Shown: positions 35,401-47,400 of the stretch, one piece after another | Numbering within the stretch: position 1 is the first letter of the stretch | Layout: every line of letters starts with the position of its first letter | Assembly: GCF_002260525.1 (NCBI RefSeq) | Contig: NZ_MRYI01000022.1 | Location: 34,296-98,295, forward strand | Direction of reading: 5' to 3' | Length of the DNA: 64,000 nt | Source: Hahella sp. CCB-MM4 | Lineage (GTDB): Bacteria; Pseudomonadota; Gammaproteobacteria; Pseudomonadales; Oleiphilaceae | Made by a program: the position numbers and the translations under genes | Notes under the pieces: model-generated | Seen by the model: the letters and a program-made list of their open reading frames with translations, nothing else | What the model was told of the DNA's origin: nothing | Databases searched by the model: none

Positions 35401-38400
35401 CGATATTCCCCGGTCGGGTGATCAGCACTCTACTGTTACCATTAACCGGCAGGATTGTCTCCTCAAGATTTGTCTCATTAATGACCGATGTCGATACCTT
35501 ATTAGCGACGGAAGATTCAATGGGGGCGGATTGACGGCCAGGTTGCAGCGTACTCAGTGGACTGGATGGATTAGGCGGCTTGGTTGGCTTTTGAGGTGTT
35601 ATTTCCTCCGTGGACAACAGGTGTCCGGCTAGTCTCCGGATGTCTGGATAGTCAAATATCGCGGTAGTCTTGAGGCTTACCCCAAACTCATCGTTTACCC
35701 GGTTCACCAATTCCACACCAGTAATAGAATCTACGCCATAGTCAGCAAACCCTTTATCTTCCGATACGTCCTGTGTCGACATCTCCATGGCGGATGCGAC
35801 CAGTGCCTTGAGTTTCTGAACTATTTCATGCGAATCTGAAGTCGAAGGTACCTGCTCCCCTATTACGTCTCCCTCAGAGGAGGCAAAATCCGCAATGTTC
35901 TCGGTCACCAGATAATGTGCCAGCCCACGGATGTTGGGGTAATCGAAAATAACAGTGGTCTTCAGGTTGATGCCAAAGGCATCATTTATCTGATTGACCA
36001 ATTCAACGCCGATAATCGAATCGACACCATAGTCCGCAAAACCCTTATCATCCGAGAGGTCATCTTCTTTCAACTCCAGCACGGCGGCTGTAAGCTGCTT
36101 CAACCGTGTAGCCACATCGCTGATGCCAGTGCTAGCATCTCCGGCATATGTAGTTTTTGAATAATCACGGGGTGTATGTGATGAGGCTTGGAATATTGGT
36201 CGCCCACTGATTGTGATGCTCGAGTTTTCAGCAATGATGACATTTTGGCCAAAGTCCTCGCCGCTCGAGGGCAGTGGTTGCACGACAACTGAGTCTTTGA
36301 AGCCCGCCAACTCCAATTGATGTCGCCAGCCGGCGCTACTCAATAGTGGTGAACCAGGTATCCTCGCCTGCTTGTCGTCAAACAGCCACCAGCCGGGCAA
36401 AAGTCCGAAAGTCATGGTATATGGACTTTGTGCTGCGGTCAGTTCATTCAATATCAACCAGCCGTCACTCAGCAGTAATGACTTGATATGCACAAGTGAA
36501 CGGCCAATATTACGAGTGGCATGAATCACATTCGTAGCCAATATCAAGTCCAGGGTTCCAGGCTCTATGCCCTGTCCGTCTATCGGTTGATCGACATTAA
36601 ACAGGGAGAATTCGACAAAGGAATATTGATCCCCAAAAGTCTTGCGACCATGTTTAGTGAACGCCAACGAAATATCGGTGTAGAAATACTGAATATGCTC
36701 GCTAAAGGGCGCAATGGCCTCCAGCACTGACCGGCTTGTACCACCTGTGCCGGCGCCTATTTCCAGAATTCTGATTTTCGGCCCACTGTCCCGACTATCT
36801 AGCCTGCCCTTCAAATAACGAACAACGGATGCTGCGACCAGTTGATTACAATGATCAGCCTGCTGGTTTCCGTTATAGATTCCTTCGACCAGGTGAAGAG
36901 AGGCGTTGGGGAACATCACATTGCTTGCCGCTACCCTGCCGGTTAATATTTCCGGGTATTGTGAAAGACAATGCTTGAGCAGTTTAACGTGCGGAATCAG
37001 GTCTGGGTAGCTCGTCAGCAGCTTGTCCAGGGCGCTGACTTCAGTCTTCTGAAGATTACTGTCGGCCACTAAAGCCGAGGTTGTGAAACCCGCTGATGTC
37101 CTTTCCAGATAACCGCCCTGAACAAGAATGTTCAGTAATTCGCCAAACAGCTGCCCATGATCAGAACTTAGTTCAAGTCTCTGTGTTAATTCGACCATCG
37201 ACCATGTCTGTTCAGCCACCTGGAATACCCCCATTGACTGAAATACACTCAACAATACCGGAGGCAACGCAGAAATAAGGGCCTTGTCCTGGAGGGTCTG
37301 ACGCTGCACAAATAATGTATCCGCCCTGGTTGTCAAAAGGTCCGGCGAAAGTACACGCAGCAATGATTGCTCGTCCGAAATGGAGTCTGGCTCCGGAGGT
37401 GAAGCACTGGACACTGTCCCCAAACCAGTTATCAGCGGACTTAAGAACTTCTCGGTTGCATTGATCGCCACAACCTGGCTGTGTGCACAGGCCAGAACTC
37501 TCGATATAGCTCGAATTCCATCCGGTGTACTGATGGAGAGTATACCCTGAGCAGCCAGCCGATCACGATAAGCCTGGGTGGATACGATTCCCACCTCGCC
37601 CCAGTATCCCCAATTGATAACCTTGACGGGATAAGGCTCCAGATCGTTAAGATAGTTACTGTAAGCATCTTTAAAGGCGCACCCGGCAGCATAATTACTC
37701 TGCCCTGCATTGCCCCAGAATGACTGGGCGGACGAAAAAATCAGCATGAAATCCAGCTGATGGGCGACCAGCGCCTGGTGAAGTATTCCCAACCCTTTTA
37801 CCTTAGGATCCAGGGCCGAAAGTAGCTGTTCTTCGTCCATGCTAACCACAGACCTGTCCTGCAGGACGATAGCTGAGTGTACTGCGCCGTTGATGTTCCC
37901 AAAATGACCAGCCGCTTTTGCCACAGCTGCTTTCATGCTGTATTCGTCACATGCATCTGCCTGTAGATACAGGACCTCAGCACCCAGTTTTTCTAATTCG
38001 GCGACGGCTTCCTGTTTCTCCCCAGACAAGGGGGAGCGTCCTATCAATATCAGTCGTGCGGAAAAGTGTTGCGCCAGGTATCGGCTGAAAGCCAGTCCTA
38101 TACCGCCAAGCCCTCCAAGGATCAAATATACTCCACGGTGTTTGTACTGGTGCATCTCACCGGAATCGCCAGGAAGTGGTGAGGGAATCAGATGTTGCTC
38201 GAACTTTGTTCCCTGGCGAAATGCTACAAGCTTTCCTGAGTAAGCGTTGTCTTCTTTAACCTGGCGAGCAATGCCTTCTGTACTGCCAGCATCAAGATCA
38301 GTGTCGATGATGCTGAGTCGCCATCTTGGAAATTCTCGACTCAGGCTACGGGCAAATCCATGGCAACTCGCGCCATAAGGATTCGAACTGAATTCTTCCG

Positions 38401-41400
38401 CCACTTTTATGGAATTGCCGGTAATCACTTTCAGAGAAAGTGGCACCTGCGAGTGATGCCGCCCCAGGAATCCAGCGACTCTATACAGCATGCGTACACC
38501 AAAACGCTGGCTTAGTTCAATTTTTTCTATTTCATTCAAGGTATCTTTCGGGCTGTTCCAGCATCCTCCCAGAAAATAGATCATCTCCGGGCTGTCGATT
38601 TCGCTTAACAGCAGTTCCAGGGAAACTGGATCGTTGACTCCCAGTAACCAGGTATTTTCATCTAAACGACTCGACTGATCAGACAGTTGTATCCTGGACA
38701 CTCTATCGTCTTGATGCTGTCGAGCTATCGATTCTGCCAGGCCTGCAGCATTCTCCGGATAGATAAGCCATACATTTTGATGAGAGGTCGTTTGTATTCC
38801 TCTATCAGCCGGTTCCGAATGATGAGCTGCGGGTCTCCAATGTGGGGAATAGAAAAACTTCGACAGTTTGTCTTTGGATTTCCGTAAGCAAATATCAGTG
38901 ATGCGTACACACAATTGACCGGCTTGATCAAGCAGGAAGGCGGTATACTGGCCGCTACCATCTTCCCTGACATAGCCGATACAACTTGAATTCAGGGATT
39001 TGAACTGCTTGATACCGCCAATAGAAAATGGCAACAGGGGGCCTTTCTGTTGGTCCTGCATGCCGGCAATCATCTGGAGAGCGCCATCCAGCAATGACGG
39101 AGACAGTTGATAATCCCCGGAATGGCCTTCTGCATCTTCGGGTACCGTCAGCACGGCCAGGGCTTCTTGATCAGAAGATGCAAGACTCTCAATGGTGGAG
39201 AATAGCGGACCGTATTCCAACCCGTTTGAGGCAAACTGCGGATATAGAAGACTTGGATCTATAACATTCGATAGTCTCCGGCGGATTTCTTCGATATCGA
39301 AATGGGAAATGTCTTGCTCAGAGACGATATTGGCCTGAAGCCTACCTTGGCTATGTAATATTTTTTTCTCACTCTCGAAGGTATAAAACTGGAAAGTACC
39401 CTCATTGCCGGTAAAGTCCAGCGCTATGTGCACCAAAGGATTGCTGTCAGTCACAACCAGTGGACGCAGCCATACCATCTGGGAAATACGATACTTAGAC
39501 GTCACCTCCAGCTTGGCTAATGCTTCAGCAACCATTTCAACCTGCGCGGTACCTGCCAGCATGAAGTCTCCACCCACACGGTGATCCCGAATCAGAGGCA
39601 AGTTTATTGTCAGGAGCTTGTCGAACACGACCCCATGATCCATGCTTTGGGTAGGGTTCATGTTATCCAATAGAGGGAAACGTCCCCCCCTGGCGTTTCC
39701 GGCTTGCGGTAGTGACTGGCTGATCCAATAGCGGTCACGCGCGAACGGGTATAACGGTAGGGAGGTTTTCGCATATTGCTTCCCTTGGTGTAGATCACCC
39801 CATTCAACAAACTCACCTTTGATCCATTTCTGTGCGATTTCCCATAAGACTGTTTCTTGAGAGGGGCGATTGCGCTTGGAAACTGGTGTTGTTGTCTCTC
39901 CAATTTGTCCCGCCAGATAATTCCCGGAATCCTGCAGTGTTCGATTCAGAAAGTCGTTGAGTCCGGTCAACAATTGATCCACGTTTTCTGCCACAACTGC
40001 CAGGCGGCGATCTAGCTCAGGACGCCCGGTCTGAAGGTTATATGCCAGTTGGGCGAACTTTTGCGGAGACGAGAATGCCCCGGCATTGGCTGTGATAAAA
40101 TCACAAATATTCCTGACGTATTCATTAAGCTGTGCTTCCCTCAACGCCGAGATGACAAATAATTGTGTCGTTGGCTGAACCACCTGGGTTTCGAGCTGAA
40201 TATCATCCCTCGGGGTGTATTCTTCGATTATCAGATGGGCATTGGCTCCACCGGCACCAAACGAGCTGATGGCGGCTCTTCTCGGGTAGGGCGAATATGG
40301 AGAAAAGGGAGAATATGGAGCGTGCTCACCATTTTGAATCCCATCGGCTATATGCCAGGGCTCTAGAGTCTGCTGAGGTTTAAACCGGGTTTTCTGCCAG
40401 TCAATATTGCCGTTGAGTTCTGATGAGTGCAGAGAAGGAACGATTTTTTTGTGCTTTAGCTGCAACAGCACTTTTGTCAGTGCGGCCATCCCGGCAGCTG
40501 ATTCCAGATGACCAATGTTGGATTTTACCGACCCGATTGGCACTGACTTTTCCTGTTGATGAGCGACGCCCTGCTCTTGCCGGGTGAATGCTCTTTCCAA
40601 CCCATTAATTTCAATGGGATCGCCCAGAGCCGTTCCGGTTCCATGAGCTTCCACATAACTGATTGAAGAGGCCGGCACGCCCGCCTTTTCCAATGCAGCA
40701 GAGATCAGCTGTCCCTGAGCGACAGGATTCGGTACTGTAAAGCCATTAGTCTTTCCGCCATGATTGACTGCACTGCCTTTGATAACCGCGTGTATATGGT
40801 CCCGGTCTTCAATCGCTTTTTTCAGGGGCTTCAACAACACTGCCCCTACACCTTCTCCCGGTACATAACCGTCACCTCCGGTGCCAAAGCTCCGGCAGCG
40901 ACCATCACTGGAAATAAATCTGTCTTTGGTCAATAGCTGATATTTCCAGGGATGAAGAGACAGATTTACGCCTCCGGCCAGGGCGATGTCGCAATCCCCC
41001 ATGGCAATACTGTTACAGGCAAGATGAATGGCACTGAGCGAGGACGAGCACATGCTGTCCAGCGTCATGCTAGGACCATTGAAGTTATAGTGATAAGACA
41101 CGCGATTCGCGATGGCGGCAAAAAAAGCTCCGCCTCGCTGGGATTTTTCATTCTCAAACAATTGATAGTGACTGTACATCGCCCCGACATACACCCCTAC
41201 TACCTGTTCATTCAGGCTCTGCTTCGTATAGCCGCTGTCCTGGAGCGTATGCTCTGCTATCTGCAGAAACAGACGTTCCTGCGGGTCTATAAGACGTGCT
41301 TCCTTGGGAGAAATATTAAAAAAGAGCGGATCAAAGCAATCCACATCATCGATAAATCCTCCCCATTTACAAATACTACCCTGTTGTTGCTCGCTGGGGT

Positions 41401-44400
41401 TTTCATAGTCACGCCAGTCCCAGCGCTGTCGGGGGACTTCGATTATGGAATCCCGGCCATTACACAAGTTGTCCCAAAACTGATCTAAATTCTCAGCATC
41501 CGGATAGCGACCGCTAACGCCGATAATGGCTATGTCAGTGAGGTCAGACTGATCTGGAGTCAGGCCTGATTCGTCGATATTTACACTGACTTGGGATACA
41601 TCATTGTTGATTTCAAGATGACTGACGTTTTCTGGACTGGAGTGGCTTCCCAAGAGCTTTTCCAGTGCCTGACCATGATTTTGTGTGATGTACCCCGCCA
41701 GTTCCTGCAGGGAGCGGTATTCAAAAAACAACGTCTTTGACATTGGCCCAAGATCAGACTCAAGCTGACGGTTCAAGTCCGTGATCATGATCGAATCGAT
41801 TCCGTATTCGTCAAAACCGGCATTAACCCTGATGCGATCCAAGGGCAGCTTGGTCACATCGGCAAGCTGTTTCTTCAGGTACTCCAGTGCGGCACTTTCT
41901 GAGATTTGGCTGGACTTCATCGATTCACTTTCCTTGTTTTTGTCAGGACTGCTATCAGCGTATTCATTTGAGCTACTGGGCGGGTGAGAGATCTCTAATG
42001 ACTCATGATCCAAGCTCTTACTAAAAGCCTTATGCAGTTTGTGTTCGCGGGCATTAAATAGCAGGTAGTGTCCGGGCTCATTGGCTAACATTTCGCCGAA
42101 AGCGAATAGCCCTTGAGAGGTTGCCAGGGGGGGCATGCCCAACCAGTCATCAAGATAAGCAAGAACATTGGGGGCTACCTGCATCCCACCTTCTGCCCAT
42201 AGAGGCCAACCTATTGAATAGGTTCTCCCCTGCCGCTGATCCTTTTGCCTTAGCTCTTCCCTGTATGCACAGAAGTGATCCATGAAACTGTTCGCAAAGG
42301 CGTAATCCGTTTGCCCTGTATTCCCAAGTACGCCTACAAAAGAAGAAAAGCAGATAAAAAATTCAAGCGGATCCCGCCTTGTATGGAAGTCCAGCCATTG
42401 TGTGCCGGCGACTTTGGGGGCAAGCACCTGTTCTGAATGATCACGGGTTTTGTTTATGAGAAAGGCATCCCGGTTCAATCCCGCAGCATGCACTACCCCT
42501 TTGATATCGCCATATTTTTGTCGAATCTGATGTAAGGTTTCACGAACTGAGTCATGATCGGAGATATCGCAACAAAAATATGCGATTTTGACGCCTTGAT
42601 CCTGAAGCTCATCAAACAGACGGCCTTTCTCTCCTTTTAACGGGGAACGCCCAAGCAAGACAACCGGTCCTTGAAAACGACCTGAGAAATACTTTGCGAA
42701 TACCTGTCCCAACCCTCCCAGCCCACCGGTTACGATAATGACGCCATAAGTGGAAAACACTAGCCCGCCTACGTTGGCATCGGAAGCAGACAATGGAGAT
42801 GAGAGATTATTCTCATTAGCTTCGTTGACCGAGTGCAAGTAGCTTACTTCTCTCAGATCGTGACGATACCTTACTTCAAAATCCCATTCTTCGCCGCCAC
42901 CTAGCTCCGTCGATAGCCATTGAGTCACCCTCTCGACTCCCGCTTCATTCGGTGCGGCTACCGCAACCGTTTTTAACAACTGTCTTGGGTTTTCATTGTG
43001 CAGAGCGCGGGCAAATCCGCTGAGGGAGGAAAAATAGCACGACTCCAGAGACGTACTTTGCTCATATAAAAAAAGCGTCTTGCAGGCTGCTTCTGCTGGG
43101 TGAGCCAGTCGGCTTTTAAACCACAACATTACCGGATAAAAGCTTTTGTCCAATCCGGAAACTATCGTCTCTTCATTAGCTCCTTCATCAACAGACTTTG
43201 GTGAAGATGGAGAAATTGACGGGCTGAATATGGTCAGGTCAGGCAATAGCCCTGTATTTTTTAGCTCATCAACCAAGCGGATGACATGAGACTCATTGCT
43301 GAAATCGAGGGTAAAGCGATCGTCAGTTACTCGGGAATATTCCTCTCCTGGAACCGCCATCACATGACGCTTCATTCTGCTGCCCAAATCTGTCACGGCA
43401 TCATGTAAAGACTCAGCTGCATCCTGCTGCATAAACGTCAATAACACCTGGCTACCAAGTTTACCCACCTTTTCCGAAACCATACTCTGATCACGCCATA
43501 GCACTTGATGGAGCCCTGCTAAGGTGGCTGAAGGCAGCTGATCCTTTGAGGATTCTTTCAGGCATATGGTGAGGCTTTTAAGACTTGCCAGAATTTGTCC
43601 GCGTCTATCGGAGATGTCGACGTCGAACTGTTTTAACCTGCTATTAAGAGCGTTTCCTGATATGTGCCTGACATGAACCAGACATTCAGCTGTTAACGGC
43701 CTATAGAGTGCAAATTCCTCTACCTGATACGGGAGATATTGATCGTTTGAACGCTGACCTTCAATTAGAAGACAGGTTTGCAACGCACCATCAATCAGCG
43801 CTGGAGGAAGACCCATTGCGGGATTGATACTGAATTGGAGATCTTCAGGTAAATTAAGTTGCGCCAAGCCCTCCCCATCACCTATTTTCAGGTGATCTAT
43901 GGGACGAAGCTTTTCACCATAGGAAAACCCTTTGTTTTTTAGCCGCTGATAGCAATCACTGAATGTGAGATGCTGAGAACAGCGCCTGCGGATTGTATCC
44001 AGGCCAAGCACTTCAAGATCTTTCTTGGGAGACTTGCGGAACTCTATCTTTCCCTCAGCGAACCGACCTGCCCCATTAGAGAATATAAAGCCCAGTGGAG
44101 TGGATAAGTCACCGTTAATGTTCAGGTAGAGAATTTGCTGATCATTTTCGGCGACAAACGGTTTGAGCCACCTGACTCCACGAAGGGACATCTCGCCGAC
44201 ACCAGACATGATCATTGCCTGTCGAACAATAATGCTGACGTAAGCCGCTGCCGGAAGCACTTTCCTGCCCGATACCACATGATCCTTCAGGTAATATTCG
44301 GCTCCGCTAAATTGCAGTTTATATTGCCGTGCTTGATCTTTGTCGGTGCCGATAAACTGAAGCGGCCAGTGCCTGGCTGATGAGGTTTCAGGGTCAATTC

Positions 44401-47400
44401 TATTTGTGCGACTTTCAGGCTGACGGACATTATTACTGTCTGCCGTAAACCAATAGGAAGAACGATCGAATTGATATTTAGGAATATCTACGAAATTCCC
44501 ACTGCCACTCAGGAGAGCCCGCCAATTAATATCGACACCAGAGTGATAGAGCTCCGCTACCAGGCTGTACAGTTGCCTGATTTCATTATCGATCCGTTCT
44601 GACTGGCTTTGGTCTGTCGAATTGTTGAGCGAGCGCAGGTCATGAAGGCGCGGCATAACGCCCAAAGAAAGACCATGCGTATAGGTGGATGTCGACCAAT
44701 TCCTTATTGGATTGCTCAGTGACAGCCACTGCCCTGCTGAGCTGGCAAGGTTCTCCCAAAATGTGGGTTCTTGGGCGGAATCGGCAGTATTTAACTCGAT
44801 CTGGGGCTTATTGAATGAGACCTTATGCAATACCTTGAGATAAGAACAGTCCTCCGATAGCAGCTCATTATGGTCAAGCATTTCGCCCAACTCGCAGACC
44901 AGGTCAAGTGTATCCTCCAGGCTGATAACGCCCGCAGCGTTCGCCGCTGCGAACCATCCTAAGCCTTCCGCCTGAGTACCTTGGGGAATAACTCCCAGTT
45001 CTTTAAACAAGGCAAACTGTGCCAACTGGATACTGCACCAAGCCGGTAGTCGATAAGAGTAATCCGACATCGGCAATTGATTCTCACCCCATAACGCCTG
45101 CGTCAATGGAACTTCAAACCAATCTTTAAGATATTGAGCACACTGGTCCAGACATTGTTTGAACTCAGACTGGTTGTCGTAAAGATTTTTTCCCGGAAAC
45201 GATGTTGAACTGTGCGTAGGGACCGATTCAAAAAAGCATTGGAGTTGTATGCTCGAATCCGGGGACTTAATCGAATCAGCAGGTCTCAGTTTTGAAGTCA
45301 GGTCTTCACGGGAATTTCCATGAAAACAACGCCGAAACTCAAAATCAGCCCTGTTGACGGCCGCACTGAAACAAATATCAGCAAGGTCCATAGACCTGCT
45401 CTCTTCTCTTGTGAGGAATGCCTGATATTCTTGTATTAACCGATTCAGGCTTTTTGGGGTCCTGGCTGACAGTTTAAGCAGATAGCCACCCGCTGGTCGG
45501 TTAACATTATCCTGTTGTTTCCCCGGTTGTTTCCGCTTCGCCCTGGGGGCTTCTTCCACAATCACGTGTACGTTAGTACCGCTAAAACCGAATGAACTGA
45601 TGCCTGCTATCAGTTTCGTTTCCTGCCATGGGCTAGCATTTTTACCCAAAATAGTGAGCCCGGTCAGAGACGTAATCTGTTCATTTCGGGTGTGATAATG
45701 GATCTGAGGGGGAAGCTCACGGTGCTGAATTGCCATGACGACTTTGATTAATCCCGCGAGTCCGGCAACCGCTTCCGTATGGCCTATATTGGCTTTGACC
45801 GAGCCAATGAGCATATTTTTGTCTCGGGGGGAGTTTTTGGTCTCGCCGTATACGTCGTTCAGCGCCTCGATTTCAATGGGATCGCCCAGTCGTGTGCCGG
45901 TACCATGCATTTCTACATAGGAAACCTGATGGGGCTCTATCCCGGCCGCAGTCAAAGCAGAGTGAATGACCTGTCTCTGTGCAAGGCCATTTGGCGAGGT
46001 CAGCCCATTGCTTCTACCGTCCTGATTAACGGCGCTACCCCGAATCACTGCCAGGATATTGTCCCCATCCTTTTGGGCCTGGGATAACCTTTTCAGCACA
46101 ATGACGGCGCATCCTTCACTACGTACGTAGCCATTTGCTTGATGGTCGAATACCTTGCAGCGACCATCCTTGGCCAACATTCCCGCGCCGGCGAAAGCGT
46201 TTGTCAGCTCGGGGGACAAGATAAGGTTGACACCACTGACCAACGCAGCCTCACACTCATCATTTTTCAAACTTTGACAGGCTAAATGGAGCGCTGTCAT
46301 GGATGAAGAGCAAGCTGTATCCACAGATAGTGTCGGCCCCATAAAACCGAACGTATAGGCGATCCGCCCTGCAGCTGTTGAGGAGGAGTTCCCGGTCGCG
46401 TAATAAATCCCGCCTCCGGAGTTCTCAGAATAGCGATTTTGCAGTAACTCATAGTCGTGAGTGAAGATGCCTGTAAACACTCCAATGGGGCGTTTTTTAA
46501 GGTCTTCAGGATCTATGCCGGCATCTTCCAGTGCCAGCCATGACTGCTCCAGTAGCAAGCGTTGCTGAGGGTCTAGATACTCAGCTTCCCTGGGCGTTAC
46601 CTGAAAGAAAGCCCCATCAAACAGATCTACCTGATCAAGGAAGCCGCCATGGAGGTTTGTCAGTGAGTTTTTGGTCAAATATTGTCTTGCGATCCCGTCA
46701 GGTACTTGTCCAATGGCGTCTCCACCTTCTGAAAGCAGTTGCCATAGCTGTTGGGGACTATCGACCTGTCCAGGAAAGCGACAAGACATCCCAATGATCG
46801 CGATGGGCTCAGCTTCAGGCTTTACATCTTTTTTGACTGAACTTTCAGATGGAGACTTGGACCGGGCGAGATTCTCTACAATTTCTTCTACCGAACCATG
46901 TTTGAAGAAAAAAGTCGGTGGAATGTTGCTTCCTATCGCTTTGTTGATACGGTTTCGCAGCTGCATCAACGCCATGGAGTCTATCCCCATGTCTTTCAAT
47001 GGCCTGGAATGCGCATAGCCAGTGCCTTGCTGATTTCCCGTTAGATCCAATACCTCCGACTTGATTATTTCGGATAATGCCGCTGCATCCAGGTTCACAG
47101 TGCCTGTAACCAGCTGACGATTATCCTTCCTGCCCAATGCCAGTAAATCGTATTCGATTAGGACACCGGTCCCCAGGTTTTGTTTGTCTTGAGGTCTGAA
47201 CCCCTTCACTAATCCTCGAACCTGTGCTCCATGTCCTCGATGGAAAGTTACTAAAGGGTCGACAGCGTCGCCCTCAGACATTACATATTGTTCCAGTTGT
47301 GCTTCGTTAGTTCCCGTAAATGCGGTACATCGGGTAACAGCACACACTTTAGCGATCCTGTCATCAGACATGGAGATTAACAGTGCTCCCGAAAGAAGCT

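Noticed and set aside
36770..38140. KR2 called inactive because the catalytic Asn position reads Cys (YAAGC)
   Set aside because: I recall the same variant in other trans-AT KR domains paired with cMT, and the Tyr, Ser and Lys are present, so I treat it as probably active.
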